64,000 nt of DNA from Fenollaria sporofastidiosus. Lineage in GTDB: Bacteria > Bacillota > Clostridia > Tissierellales > Peptoniphilaceae. Location: contig NZ_OW968186.1 of assembly GCF_943169635.2 (NCBI RefSeq), positions 682,001-746,000 on the forward strand. The letters are read 5' to 3'. The position numbers were made by a program, and so were the translations under genes. The notes under the pieces are model-generated. The model was not told the origin of the DNA, ran no database searches, and saw only the letters and a list, made by a program, of their open reading frames with translations. Shown one piece after another: positions 50,349 to 59,101 of the stretch (its first letter is position 1; each line of letters begins with the position of its first letter).

Positions 50349-52469
50349 ATGTATATATTCAAGAGAAGCGGCGAAAAAGTGCCATTTGACGAATCTAAGA
50401 TAATTGTAGCTATTAAAAAAGCGATGAATTCTTCAACAGGGGTGTACGAAGAAGGTCTTGCTGAAAAGATAGCTGATGAGATCAAAAGGGAAGCTGTTGT
50501 AGCTGAGAGACCTCTTTCGATTTATGATATCGAAGACAAGGTTTACTACAAGCTTATCGAGAACAAGAACCCTGCTACTGCTAGAAGTTACGAAAACTAC
50601 AAGGCTGTTCAAGCGTTTAAGAGAAGGATAAACACTACTGACGAGAGCATTATTGGTCTTCTTGACAGAAAGAACAGTGACTTAATGAAGGAAAACTCTA
50701 ACAAGAACGCTCACATTGCATCTACTCAAAGAGATTTGATTGCTGGAGAGGTTTCTAAGGACATTGCTAGAAGACTAATGATTGATGATGACTTACTTCA
50801 AGCGCACGACGAAGGCTCCATCCATTTGCATGATATGGACTACATCATTCAACCTATGTTCAACTGCTGCCTTGTTAATATGAAGGACATGCTTGACAAC
50901 GGAACTGTTGTTAATGGCAAATTGATTGAAAGCCCAAGATCATTCCAAGTTGCCTGCAATGTTATGACACAAATCATTGCGCAAATCGCATCTAACCAAT
51001 ATGGTGGTCAATCCATCGACATAAAATGTCTTGCTAAGTACTTAAGACGCAGCTATGAAAAGAACATGAAGCTTGCTAAGGAAATGTTTGAAGATGAGAC
51101 AAAGCAAGACGAACTTGCAAGAAAACTTACTCAAAGGGATCTTGAAAGTGGTATACAAACTATACAATATCAAATAAATACACTTATGACTTCGAATGGT
51201 CAAGCGCCTTTCGTTACTCTTTTCATGCACATGGAAGATGATTTCGAGTATGCAGATGAGCTTGCTATGATCATCGAAGAGATTTTAAAGCAAAGAATTC
51301 AAGGCATCAAGAACGAATGCGGTGTTTATGTGACACCTGCTTTTCCAAAGCTTGTTTATGTGCTTGATGAAAACAACGTTCACAAGGATTCCAAATACTA
51401 CTACTTAACAGAGACAGCTATTAGGTGTACTGCAAAGAGGATGTACCCTGACTATATCTCTGCTAAGAAGATGAGAGAAAATTACGAAGGCAACGTTTTT
51501 GCACCTATGGGCTGCAGAGCATTCTTATCGCCATGGAAGGATAAGGACGGCAACTACAAGTTTGACGGCAGATTCAACATGGGTGTTGTTTCTCTAAACT
51601 TACCGCAAATAGCTATCGTTAGCGGCGGCGATGAAGATAAATTCTTCGAAATACTTGACAAGAGACTTGACCTATGCAGAAAGGCATGTCTACTAAGATA
51701 CGATATACTTAAGAACGTTACAAGCGATTCATCTCCAATACACTGGAGACACGGCGCTATCGCGAGACTTCATGAGCACGAGTCTATCAGACCACTTCTT
51801 CAGAATGGTTACGCGACTGTAACTTTGGGCTACATAGGCCTATATGAAGCGACTTATCTAGTACGCCATACTACTCATACTGACGAGCATGCGACTGATT
51901 TTGCACTAAAAGTTATGAGAACTATGAACGAAAAGCTAAACTCTTGGAAGAGGGAAGATGGCTTAGGATACGCACTTTACGGCACTCCTGCTGAAAGCCT
52001 TTGCTATAGATTTGCGAAGAAGGACCTTGAAAGATTTGGCGAGATAAAGAACGTAACTGACAAGGGTTACTATACAAACTCTTTCCATGTTGATGTTAGA
52101 GAGAACATCTCTGTATTTGATAAGTTCAAGTTTGAAGCTCAGTTCCAAACACTTTCAAAAGGCGGCTGCATAAGCTATGCTGAGATACCAAACATGGCAA
52201 ATAACTTGGAAGCACTTGAAACTATAGTAGACTATATTTATGACAATATTCAATATGCAGAATTCAATACAAAGTCTGACTACTGTCACGTTTGCGGCTA
52301 TGACGGCGAGATCATAATAAACGATCATAACGAATGGGAATGCCCTCAATGCCACAACAAGGATCAAGCAAAGATGAACGTTACAAGAAGGACATGCGGC
52401 TACCTTGGCGAAAACTTCTGGAACGAAGGCAAAACTAAGGAGATAAAGCAAAGGGTACTTCACATATAA
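50349..52469 (+). CDS. nrdD: Anaerobic ribonucleoside-triphosphate reductase
   Basis: The 706-residue class III enzyme reduces NTPs to dNTPs without oxygen. Residues 1-90 are an ATP-cone (allosteric) domain. The C-terminus holds a four-cysteine zinc site (CHVCGYDG, CPQCHN) and the glycyl-radical motif RRTCGYLGEN with Gly near 684. NrdG, encoded next with the ATG directly after the stop, makes the radical. GGAGGT precedes the ATG. Confidence 0.97.
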   Translation: MYIFKRSGEKVPFDESKIIVAIKKAMNSSTGVYEEGLAEKIADEIKREAVVAERPLSIYDIEDKVYYKLIENKNPATARSYENYKAVQAFKRRINTTDESIIGLLDRKNSDLMKENSNKNAHIASTQRDLIAGEVSKDIARRLMIDDDLLQAHDEGSIHLHDMDYIIQPMFNCCLVNMKDMLDNGTVVNGKLIESPRSFQVACNVMTQIIAQIASNQYGGQSIDIKCLAKYLRRSYEKNMKLAKEMFEDETKQDELARKLTQRDLESGIQTIQYQINTLMTSNGQAPFVTLFMHMEDDFEYADELAMIIEEILKQRIQGIKNECGVYVTPAFPKLVYVLDENNVHKDSKYYYLTETAIRCTAKRMYPDYISAKKMRENYEGNVFAPMGCRAFLSPWKDKDGNYKFDGRFNMGVVSLNLPQIAIVSGGDEDKFFEILDKRLDLCRKACLLRYDILKNVTSDSSPIHWRHGAIARLHEHESIRPLLQNGYATVTLGYIGLYEATYLVRHTTHTDEHATDFALKVMRTMNEKLNSWKREDGLGYALYGTPAESLCYRFAKKDLERFGEIKNVTDKGYYTNSFHVDVRENISVFDKFKFEAQFQTLSKGGCISYAEIPNMANNLEALETIVDYIYDNIQYAEFNTKSDYCHVCGYDGEIIINDHNEWECPQCHNKDQAKMNVTRRTCGYLGENFWNEGKTKEIKQRVLHI

Positions 52470-52979
52470 ATGAACTACGCGCAAATAAGGAAGTACGACA
52501 TCGCGAACGGCCCTGGCGTTAGAACAACAATATTTTTAACAGGTTGCACTTTGAACTGCAAGAACTGTTTCAACAAAGAGTATCAAAACTTTCACTTTGG
52601 ACATGTTTTTGATGAAAAGGCATTTGAGGAAGTTATTAGTTGCTTAAGTGATGACAATATCCGCGGCCTATCGGTTTTAGGAGGCGAGCCCTTTGACAAC
52701 CTTGCAGGCCTTAAGGACTTCATAGGAAAGCTCAGAGAGAAGACAGATAAAGACATCTGGATCTACTCCGGCTACACCTACGAAGAGCTCTTAGAGAAGG
52801 ACGGAGCCAAAGATGTTCTAGATAAGATAGACGTCCTTGTTGATGGACGCTTCGTTGAAGAGCTAAAGGATTTGAAGCTAAAGTTTAGAGGCTCATCAAA
52901 CCAAAGAATCATCGATATGAAGAGAACACTTAAAGAGGGAAAAGTATTACTCATGGACAAATATATGAAGGAAGATTGA
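52470..52979 (+). CDS. nrdG: Anaerobic RNR activating protein (radical SAM)
   Basis: A 169-residue radical-SAM enzyme. The [4Fe-4S] ligands lie in GCTLNCKNCFN (CxxxCxxC; preceded by FLTG), with the GGEP SAM loop at VLGGEPF. It converts SAM to a 5'-deoxyadenosyl radical that abstracts hydrogen from the NrdD glycine. It abuts nrdD with no gap and its stop codon lies in the terminator stem. Confidence 0.97.
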   Translation: MNYAQIRKYDIANGPGVRTTIFLTGCTLNCKNCFNKEYQNFHFGHVFDEKAFEEVISCLSDDNIRGLSVLGGEPFDNLAGLKDFIGKLREKTDKDIWIYSGYTYEELLEKDGAKDVLDKIDVLVDGRFVEELKDLKLKFRGSSNQRIIDMKRTLKEGKVLLMDKYMKED

Positions 52980-53001
52980 CTAGTCAGTCTTCTTTTTTTT
53001 A
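52969..53001 (+). terminator. Terminator of nrdDG
   Basis: GAAGATTGAC / GTCAGTCTTC stem with a short loop, followed by T8; it overlaps the nrdG stop. Confidence 0.82.
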
Positions 53002-53019
53002 ATTAAAATATTAAAGTAC

Positions 53020-53047
53020 TTGACTTATTATTGTAATAATGTATAAT
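53020..53047 (+). promoter_or_regulatory. Promoter
   Basis: TTGACT (53020-53025), 16 bases, TATAAT (53042-53047), ahead of the copper-amine-oxidase-like gene. Confidence 0.7.
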
Positions 53048-53079
53048 AGAATTAAGAAACAAATCAAGGAGGGTTTTAA

Positions 53080-53988
53080 ATGAAGAAGAAAATTTCATTA
53101 TTATTAGTGGCTTTAATCTTAATAGCGTTTATACCACAAATGACAGCACAAGCCAAGAATGTTACAGCTTTAAAGTCAAATCAAAAGTTTGCTTTTACAA
53201 GAGGCGTAGCTTATGGAAGAGATGACATAGACATAAGCTCTTATTCTATTGAAGGAAGCAATTATGTGAAACTTCGTGATGTTGCAGCTATACTGGTTGG
53301 AGAGTTTTATCAATTTAACGTAGGCTATGATAAAGAGAGAAACTTAGTAATTGTAGAACCATATATTCACTACAATAAGTCAGAATCAGACTTAAGTAAA
53401 ATTACAAATAATAAAGCGAAAGCCACAGTGAGCAAAAAGCCGATTTTAATAAATGGCGAAGAAAAATTAGTGAACATGGCATATATTAATGGCAATAATT
53501 ATATGAAGCTAAGAGATATAGCAAGCTTGATTGGTTTTCCTGTTAAGTATGAAGAACAAAGTAAAACAGTATTGCTGGCTATGGATACTGAAGAGGGTCA
53601 GGAAGCAAAAGTTATAGAGACATATGATTTAGCTGATGATATGGATATTGATAAGATTAAAGATATTTTTGATGCTTTTATTGAGAACAACGAAGCAAAG
53701 GCAGAAATGGCTGGAGAATCTATTGAAGGGTTTAACATAGATATTAGCTTTGAAATTCAACGTGAAGATTTATATGAAAATGCTGAGAAATTAGGAATCA
53801 TTCCTTCAAAAAATTACAATAAAGTTAAGAAAACAGTTATAAGAAAGTTGTCACCTGGTGGATTTAGCTATAGCGATGAAATAAATTATGAATTCGAATA
53901 TGATGATTATACAGGTATTAAATTAACTTTATATGATTATGGAGTAAGAGATTATCAGTTATTTTATATAAATCCATATAGAAAATAA
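53080..53988 (+). CDS. Secreted protein with copper-amine-oxidase N1-like (stalk) domains
   Basis: 302 residues with a signal peptide (basic MKKK, hydrophobic core, cut near AQAKN at ~26). Two CuAO-N1-like units follow at about 35-90 and 120-175, each with NYVKLRDVA- or NYMKLRDIA-type motifs. The last ~110 residues match nothing I know. These domains are structural modules of Firmicute surface proteins and imply no oxidase activity. No membrane anchor or sortase motif is seen, so it is released or bound by partners. GGAGGG precedes the ATG. Confidence 0.75.
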   Translation: MKKKISLLLVALILIAFIPQMTAQAKNVTALKSNQKFAFTRGVAYGRDDIDISSYSIEGSNYVKLRDVAAILVGEFYQFNVGYDKERNLVIVEPYIHYNKSESDLSKITNNKAKATVSKKPILINGEEKLVNMAYINGNNYMKLRDIASLIGFPVKYEEQSKTVLLAMDTEEGQEAKVIETYDLADDMDIDKIKDIFDAFIENNEAKAEMAGESIEGFNIDISFEIQREDLYENAEKLGIIPSKNYNKVKKTVIRKLSPGGFSYSDEINYEFEYDDYTGIKLTLYDYGVRDYQLFYINPYRK

Positions 53989-54008
53989 CAAATAGATCAG
54001 AAATGCAA

Positions 54009-54038
54009 AAGGAGAGTAAAAGCGCTCTCCTTTTTTTA
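54009..54038 (+). terminator. Terminator
   Basis: GGAGAG / CTCTCC stem with an 8-base loop and a T7 tail. Confidence 0.8.
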
Positions 54039-54048
54039 TGCCATATCG

Positions 54049-54077
54049 TTGACAAAGCGGTGCCTATGGTGTAGACT
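54049..54077 (+). promoter_or_regulatory. Promoter of ATP-grasp ligase gene
   Basis: TTGACA (54049-54054), 17 bases, TAGACT (54072-54077). Confidence 0.75.
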
Positions 54078-54106
54078 AAAGATAGAATTACATTGGAGGT
54101 AAATAT

Positions 54107-55282
54107 ATGAAATATAACGCTATAATACTTGGCACGGATCACAACTCATACTCAGTTGCAAGAACTTTTTACGAAGCATATGGCGAGAAGCCGATAGTTG
54201 TAGGAGCGGCTCTACTTGTGCCTTTCGTTGCAAGCACGATTGCAGAGGTGCACATCGTGAAGGACTTTTCAAGCGATGACGATGTTTTTGTAAAAACTTT
54301 AAACGAAATTGCAAAGGCAAGAAGTGAGGAGGACTTCATCTTCTTCGCACCGACTGAGCACTATGTCGATCTTCTTGTAAGGAATGAGGACAAGTTCGAT
54401 TTCAAGGCACATGTGCCATATCCAGATCCAAAGGAAGCGGAAAAGCTCATACTTAAGTCTGAGTTCTACAAGATCCTTGAAAAGATTGGCGTAGCTTATC
54501 CAAAGACTTTTATAGCGAAGAAGGATAATTACAAAGAGGTAAATATCGAGGGCGAGGCCTTCCTAAAGGCTGATGAATACAATGACTTCATAGAGTCAAA
54601 TGCGACAAATATTCAAAAGGGATACCACGCGATGAATAAAGACGAGACTTTAGCTATACTTGACGAGATTTACAAGAGCAACTACACTGGCTCCATCATA
54701 GTTCAAGACTACATCTATGGCGGACAAGGAACTGAGTACTCGCTTAATGGCTACAGGTCGCACGATGGCAAGGTGTCCATGGTCTTAGCAAGAAATTTAT
54801 TATCAGACATGAGGCCTATGTGGGTCGGCAATCACTTGGTGCAAGTTGACCACTATGACGATGAGATGTTTAATATAGCAGAAAAAATTACCTCTAGCCT
54901 TGATTATAAGGGGCTCTTCAATTTTGACTTTAAGAAGGATGCAAAGACAGGCAAAGTTTATACGCTTGAGATGAATATTAGACAAGGTAGAACTTTCTAC
55001 TATGCGACTCTTGGTGGGGTCAATCTAATGAAGATTGCAGCGGATGATATGATACTTGGTAAATCTGTAAGTGAAAGAACAAAGAGAGCTTTTATGCTCA
55101 CAGCTATTGACAAAGATATTTGCAGAGAGCACCTTGATAAAGAACTTTTAAAGGACTTCGACAAGAAAGAAAGACAAGAAAACACAGCTATACACATAGT
55201 GAATTCAAAGGACGCTGCGCCTGAGAGGCTAGAGAGGGTTATGAACGCTCTTAAGCGTCAAGCGGATGATTTGTATAAGTAG
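54107..55282 (+). CDS. ATP-grasp carboxylate-amine ligase, D-aspartate-ligase-like
   Basis: A 391-residue cytosolic enzyme with ATP-grasp traits: AIILGTDHNSYSVAR at the N-terminus, a central lysine-containing block (EAFLKADEYNDF), IIVQDYIYGG and a metal-binding end LEMNIRQGRTFYYAT. The layout recalls the D-aspartate ligase (Asl_fm) group that adds D-Asp to the peptidoglycan stem lysine to form cross-bridges. D-Asp or D-Glu bridges are known in related anaerobic cocci, so this is plausible, but other amide ligases share the fold. Single-gene unit. GGAGGT precedes the ATG. Confidence 0.7.
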   Translation: MKYNAIILGTDHNSYSVARTFYEAYGEKPIVVGAALLVPFVASTIAEVHIVKDFSSDDDVFVKTLNEIAKARSEEDFIFFAPTEHYVDLLVRNEDKFDFKAHVPYPDPKEAEKLILKSEFYKILEKIGVAYPKTFIAKKDNYKEVNIEGEAFLKADEYNDFIESNATNIQKGYHAMNKDETLAILDEIYKSNYTGSIIVQDYIYGGQGTEYSLNGYRSHDGKVSMVLARNLLSDMRPMWVGNHLVQVDHYDDEMFNIAEKITSSLDYKGLFNFDFKKDAKTGKVYTLEMNIRQGRTFYYATLGGVNLMKIAADDMILGKSVSERTKRAFMLTAIDKDICREHLDKELLKDFDKKERQENTAIHIVNSKDAAPERLERVMNALKRQADDLYK

Positions 55283-55326
55283 ACTTATGGAGATAGAGGG
55301 ATCTATCTCTTATTTGTAAAAAATTC

Positions 55327-55355
55327 TTGACAAAGAGGAGAATTTATTATATACT
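55327..55355 (+). promoter_or_regulatory. Promoter of rpsF-ssb-rpsR
   Basis: TTGACA (55327-55332), 17 bases, TATACT (55350-55355). A GCTCTTTA / TAAAGAGC hairpin (55370-55391) lies in the leader, a possible S6:S18 feedback site, though the CCG element of known S6:S18 leaders is not evident. Confidence 0.8.
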
Positions 55356-55415
55356 AACAAGGTAACCTTGCTCTTTATTTAGTAAAGAGCCATGAGTCCA
55401 AAAGGAGGTGGAAAG

Positions 55416-55706
55416 ATGAAAAAATATGAAGCTATGTATGTTTTTTATCCTGAAACAAGTGAGGAAGATAGAAATAAATTCCTTGATAGGATAAAAGCAG
55501 TTATCGAAGCAGAAGAAGGTAAAGTAACTAACACTGATGATTGGGGACTAAGAAAATTAGCATACCAAATCAAATTCAAAACTGAAGGCTACTACTTCTT
55601 AGTAAACTTTGAAGCAAAAGAAGAAACAATTTTAGAACTTACTAGAATTGCAAGAATCACAGACGTTTTACTACGTCACATGATAGTAACAGACGAAGAT
55701 AAATAA
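55416..55706 (+). CDS. rpsF: 30S ribosomal protein S6
   Basis: 96 residues, normal S6 length: MKKYEAMYVFYPETSEEDR at the start and AKEETILELTRIARITDVLLRHM in the core (partly quoted). It binds S18 on the 30S platform. The start is the ATG at 55416 behind AAAAGGAGG; an ATG at 55392 precedes that site. It is the first gene of the standard rpsF-ssb-rpsR operon. Confidence 0.97.
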   Translation: MKKYEAMYVFYPETSEEDRNKFLDRIKAVIEAEEGKVTNTDDWGLRKLAYQIKFKTEGYYFLVNFEAKEETILELTRIARITDVLLRHMIVTDEDK

Positions 55707-55717
55707 GAGGTGAAAAG

Positions 55718-56173
55718 ATGAACGTATGTAGTTTAATCGGAAGATTAACAAAGGATCCTGAGCTAAGATATACACCTAGCACAAATCAAGCAGTTATCAC
55801 ATTTACTATAGCTGTTGATAAGGGTTTATCTAGAGAAAAAAGAGAAGAGATGGAAGCAAAGAACATGCCAACAGCAGACTTCATTTCCATAGTAGCTTGG
55901 GGTAGAACTGCAGAGAATATCAGTAATTTTGTTTCAAAGGGCAACATGGTAGGAGTAACAGGTAGAATTCAATCAAGAACATACGAGGCTAAAGATGGTA
56001 CTAAAAGGTACGTTACAGAAGTCATAGCATCATCCGTAGAATTCTTAGAAAGAAAGAACATTACTTCACAAGCTTCAACTCAATCACACGAAGACTACTT
56101 CAGTAATGAAGAAGACTTCTCAAATGTAGATGAAGGCTTTGCTCCTGGAAGCAATAGGGATATTCCATTTTAA
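55718..56173 (+). CDS. ssb: Single-stranded DNA-binding protein
   Basis: 151 residues: OB-fold N-terminus (MNVCSLIGRLTKDPELRYTP..., partly quoted), flexible acidic linker and the interaction tail EGFAPGSNRDIPF, where the usual end is DDDIPF. It coats single-stranded DNA and recruits repair proteins by its tail. It is in the usual place between rpsF and rpsR. Confidence 0.96.
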   Translation: MNVCSLIGRLTKDPELRYTPSTNQAVITFTIAVDKGLSREKREEMEAKNMPTADFISIVAWGRTAENISNFVSKGNMVGVTGRIQSRTYEAKDGTKRYVTEVIASSVEFLERKNITSQASTQSHEDYFSNEEDFSNVDEGFAPGSNRDIPF

Positions 56174-56190
56174 TTAAAGGAGGGAATATA

Positions 56191-56415
56191 ATGCAAAGAA
56201 GATTCAGACCTAGAAAAAAGGTATGTGCTTTCTGCCAAGAAAAAAGCGAACACATAGATTATAAAGACGTTGCAAAACTAAGAAAATACATCACAGAAAA
56301 GGGTAAAATCTTACCAAGAAGAATCACAGGTACTTGCGCTAAACATCAAAGAGAGATCACAGCAGCTATCAAGAGAGCAAGACAAGTGGCGCTATTACCT
56401 TATACACAGGATTAG
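56191..56415 (+). CDS. rpsR: 30S ribosomal protein S18
   Basis: 74 residues: RPRKKVCAFCQEKSEHIDYKD and KILPRRITGTCAKHQREI are diagnostic (partly quoted). CxxC, Cys and His suggest a zinc-binding form. GGAGGG precedes the ATG. Ends the operon; a strong terminator follows. Confidence 0.97.
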   Translation: MQRRFRPRKKVCAFCQEKSEHIDYKDVAKLRKYITEKGKILPRRITGTCAKHQREITAAIKRARQVALLPYTQD

Positions 56416-56462
56416 TACGTTTATGTGCTAAAATTGCGGTATAGCAAAATAAATAAATTATT

Positions 56463-56493
56463 AAAAGCTTTCACTTTGGTGAGAGCTTTTTTT
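56463..56493 (+). terminator. Terminator of rpsF operon (copy 1)
   Basis: 12-bp stem AAAAGCTTTCAC / GTGAGAGCTTTT (one G-T pair) with a T7 tail. A near-identical hairpin recurs at 56698. Confidence 0.9.
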
Positions 56494-56499
56494 GATGCT

Positions 56500-56645
56500 T
56501 ATCTCAAAGCTCCACGAGTGTAGCGTAAAGGTTCTCGTCTGTTTACTGACGAGGTTCTTCAATCATCTTGGCGCTTTGCGATAAGGTTCCCGGGTACCCG
56601 CCCGATGCGAAGCATCGTGGAAGGGTGGGGTTCTTCTTTCTTCAA
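56500..56645 (+). repeat. Dispersed foldable intergenic element, copy 3 (variant A and module B)
   Basis: Fills most of the 423-base gap between rpsR and the next gene. It has a CTCGTC/GACGAG hairpin (56533-56553), the shared CAATCATC link, then module B (56583-56640) with CCCGCCC / GGGTGGG around a GATGC/GCATC hairpin. Copy 1 at 29574 has ACCCAT / ATGGGT and AAAGC/GCTTT at the same places, so both arms changed together. The ends AAGGTTC and GGTTCTTCTTT are kept. Confidence 0.7.
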
Positions 56646-56697
56646 AAAATCACTATAAATTTTGTGCTTTCTTAGAAAATATAAATTAAAAAACTTT

Positions 56698-56728
56698 AAA
56701 AGCTTTCACTTTTGTGAGAGCTTTTTTA
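56698..56728 (+). terminator. Duplicate terminator (copy 2)
   Basis: The same 12-bp stem as at 56463 with TTT rather than TTTG loop bases and a T6 tail; its flanks (TTAAAAGC..., AATGCTT) also match. It bounds the repeat element on the right. Confidence 0.85.
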
Positions 56729-56838
56729 ATGCTTTATTACAAATTTGTTAAAAATCACGAAAATCCATTTACTTTTGATTGAACGGGTGTATAATATATA
56801 TAGGTAAAGTAATAAAAAGTGATAAAAGGAGGTTTATT

Positions 56839-57726
56839 ATGAAAAAGTTTTTATCATTTGTTTTAGTATTTGTGCTAGTTTTGTCCATGTCTGTGAACAC
56901 TTCTATGGCGAAGCTTCTTAAAGGGGAGATAGTAGTATTTGCAACTGAAGTAGGACCAGAAGATGCTACTATATTAATAGCTGACAAAACTTATCCTGTT
57001 AAGAATTGCACTGTTTTATCTATAAACGGTGAAGTAATTCCTGAAGCTGAGGTAATTATGGACGCAGGCAAGGCAATGCTACCTCTAAGAATTATTGCTG
57101 AAAAGCTTGGCTACGAAGTTGGCTGGAACGGCGCTGAGAAAAAGGTTACGCTTAAAAAAGCTGATAAAACCATAGAAATAAGTGTAGCTAAGGATGATGC
57201 AGCTAAGCTTATCAAGAATTCTACTTATGTAAGTCCAGCTTTTGTTGAAAAGAATCTTGCTGAAAGCGCTATAGTGACTGAAAGACTTGGCGATGACTCA
57301 AAAGAATTTTATGATACCAAGATGCCTATAACTCAAGATAAGACTATTGAAAGAAGCTTAAGAAATGTCATCATTGATGAAAAGCACGAGTATAAGGACA
57401 ATCTAAGCTCGGATGACGCGATGAAGCTAGTAAAGGAGAAATGTCTTGAAGGTCTAAAGAATTTTGCGAAGACTTTGAAGGAAAAAACTAAGGAAGAACC
57501 AGGTAGGTTTGACGATGACATAAAATTAATCGAAAAAGATATCAATAGAATGATATACATTGGCAAAGTATCTAAGTTTTACAGATACACAATAGGACCT
57601 TACGATGTTTTATATGACAGAACAGATGGCAAAATCTACTTCCAAATATATTCATCAGGAAGTTATATTAAGGAAATGGATGTGAATGATCCGGATTTGT
57701 ATATGTCAATTTTTATCGTGGGTTAA
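56839..57726 (+). CDS. Secreted protein with copper-amine-oxidase N1-like domain
   Basis: 295 residues. A signal peptide (KKFLSFVLVFVLVLSMSV, cut near SMA) is followed by one CuAO-N1-like unit at about 55-120 (INGEVIPEAEVIMDAGKAMLPLRIIAEKLGYEVGWN, partly quoted; PLRIIAEKLG is typical). The C-terminal ~170 residues are unknown, partly similar in style to the protein at 53080. No anchor is visible. The start is the ATG at 56839 behind AAAAGGAGG; an earlier ATG at 56779 lies in the promoter region. Confidence 0.75.
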   Translation: MKKFLSFVLVFVLVLSMSVNTSMAKLLKGEIVVFATEVGPEDATILIADKTYPVKNCTVLSINGEVIPEAEVIMDAGKAMLPLRIIAEKLGYEVGWNGAEKKVTLKKADKTIEISVAKDDAAKLIKNSTYVSPAFVEKNLAESAIVTERLGDDSKEFYDTKMPITQDKTIERSLRNVIIDEKHEYKDNLSSDDAMKLVKEKCLEGLKNFAKTLKEKTKEEPGRFDDDIKLIEKDINRMIYIGKVSKFYRYTIGPYDVLYDRTDGKIYFQIYSSGSYIKEMDVNDPDLYMSIFIVG

Positions 57727-57739
57727 AGAAATTTCAATT

Positions 57740-57766
57740 AAGCTCCATTAATTTGGAGCTTTTTCC
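57740..57766 (+). terminator. Terminator
   Basis: AAGCTCCA / TGGAGCTT stem, 6-base loop, TTTT tail. Confidence 0.8.
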
Positions 57767-57779
57767 ATGTCTACACAAT

Positions 57780-57808
57780 TTGCAAAAATGATTTTTTAGT
57801 ATTATAAT
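57780..57808 (+). promoter_or_regulatory. Promoter
   Basis: TTGCAA (57780-57785), 17 bases, TATAAT (57803-57808), ahead of the small membrane protein gene. Confidence 0.65.
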
Positions 57809-57837
57809 ATAAGTAAGTTTATTAGTGGGGTGTCAAA

Positions 57838-58206
57838 ATGGAAAACCTTAATAAAACAAAGTCAAAGAGCAAGGTAAGTAAGATATATAACTACACTGTT
57901 TTAGGCATATATGTTTTGGTTTTGCTAGCATATACAGTTTTTAAGCTTATGGGTGCTGATGAAAAGACGGGCAGTATCATCCTTAATGCTGTGCTACTAA
58001 GCTTATTATTTGCGTTAGTGGGACTAATATTTATCCCGAAAAATACTCTTACATGGATAAACATTATCTTGCCTGTGGTAATCAATCTACCATACTTCTT
58101 AGGTCTTGTAGCATTTACGCGTGGTTTGGATTGGCTCGGTGTTATATCTTACTACTTTGAGAGGGTAATTACTTCGCCAATAAATTTAATAAAGGCGTTT
58201 TTCTAG
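57838..58206 (+). CDS. Small membrane protein of unknown function
   Basis: 122 residues with a basic N-terminus (KTKSKSKVSKIY) and about three helices: YTVLGIYVLVLLAYTVF, a long one near 45-65, and WINIILPVVINLPYFLGLVAF. No family recognised. It has its own promoter, GGGGTG before the ATG and a bidirectional terminator, so it is a single-gene unit. Confidence 0.65.
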   Translation: MENLNKTKSKSKVSKIYNYTVLGIYVLVLLAYTVFKLMGADEKTGSIILNAVLLSLLFALVGLIFIPKNTLTWINIILPVVINLPYFLGLVAFTRGLDWLGVISYYFERVITSPINLIKAFF

Positions 58207-58219
58207 ATTACGCATAAAA

Positions 58220-58254
58220 ATGCAGCTACATTATGTAGCTGCATTCGTTTTTAT
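58220..58254. terminator. Bidirectional terminator
   Basis: 10-bp stem ATGCAGCTAC / GTAGCTGCAT with A-rich left and T-rich right flanks, between convergent genes. Confidence 0.85.
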
Positions 58255-58974
58255 CTAATTACTTGCGGATATATTATCTATGGCTGTTCTATCTGAAATC
58301 TCGCTAATGTCTATCGGGCTCGAGTTTGACTCTGGCATATCGTCGAACTTGCCTTTCCAGGCTGGTTTTATTTGAACGTTTAAGTTCTCATCTCCTAGTT
58401 CGATTCTTATATCGTCAATGCTGCTATCACCATTACCTGAGGACACACAAAAGTAGGATAATGTATCTTTACTTTCGCTTAGGCCGATGTCGCCTCTAAA
58501 GCCGCCTGCTCTAGCTACTCCTACTGGCACAATTTCATCTGAACTTAGCTCTTTTGTAAAGTCTTTGTTTGGATAATAAAACTTGACGTCTGACATACCA
58601 TAGTCATAGTCTTGATAAACTATAAGTAGTGGGTAGTCTAAATTGTTTAGCTTTACGAGTGAATATGTGTAAGTGCAATTAAATCCATCATCTTTTGTAG
58701 CTGGATTAAATTTCTCTGGGTTCATATTGTCCAAAACACTTGTGTATACTTGCTTTACTTTTTCAAGATTCTCATCTTTTTGAGCTGCTGCGTTTTCTTC
58801 AGCATCTTTACTTTCTTCGTTGTCTTCGCTTTCTTCATTATCTTCGCTTGATTTATCGTTTGCACTCTCTGTAAGATTCTTATCTTCAAGTGTAGTTTTT
58901 TGTTTTGATGAACATGCTGTTAGGCTTAAGATAAATGTAAGGCTAATTAGAAGAGCTATTATTTTTTTCATCAT
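58255..58974 (-). CDS. Lipoprotein of unknown function
   Basis: 239 residues. The signal peptide ends in a lipobox LTAC (Cys21). Residues ~25-65 are a low-complexity acidic linker with repeats of SEDNEE. The rest (about 170 residues) is probably beta-rich and contains two cysteines in ordinary positions (FNCTYTY, YFCVSSG). No family recognised. It would sit on the outer face of the membrane. AAGGAG lies 8 bases before the first of two ATGs. Confidence 0.75.
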   Translation of the reverse strand: MMKKIIALLISLTFILSLTACSSKQKTTLEDKNLTESANDKSSEDNEESEDNEESKDAEENAAAQKDENLEKVKQVYTSVLDNMNPEKFNPATKDDGFNCTYTYSLVKLNNLDYPLLIVYQDYDYGMSDVKFYYPNKDFTKELSSDEIVPVGVARAGGFRGDIGLSESKDTLSYFCVSSGNGDSSIDDIRIELGDENLNVQIKPAWKGKFDDMPESNSSPIDISEISDRTAIDNISASN

Positions 58975-59010
58975 AAGGTCTACTCCTTTTCATAGATATT
59001 TTATATATCA

Positions 59011-59039
59011 ATTCTAGCATATTTTTCTTTGTTTTACAA
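59011..59039 (-). promoter_or_regulatory. Promoter of lipoprotein gene
   Basis: Minus strand: TTGTAA, 17-base spacer, TAGAAT. Confidence 0.55.
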
Positions 59040-59054
59040 TAATTTTGTATAGAG

Positions 59055-59084
59055 AAAACCCTCTTCACCACGTGGCAAAGAGGG
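59055..59084 (-). terminator. Terminator of hyd operon
   Basis: Minus strand: CCCTCTT / AAGAGGG stem with inner CCACGTGG pairing, then TTTTCTCT. Confidence 0.8.
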
Positions 59085-59101
59085 CATATCTTTATATTAA
59101 A

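Noticed and set aside
56583..56640. T-box-like sequence (GGGTGG near the end of module B)
   Set aside because: The conserved ACCGCG continuation and a specifier stem are missing, and the next gene is not an amino-acid or tRNA-synthetase gene.
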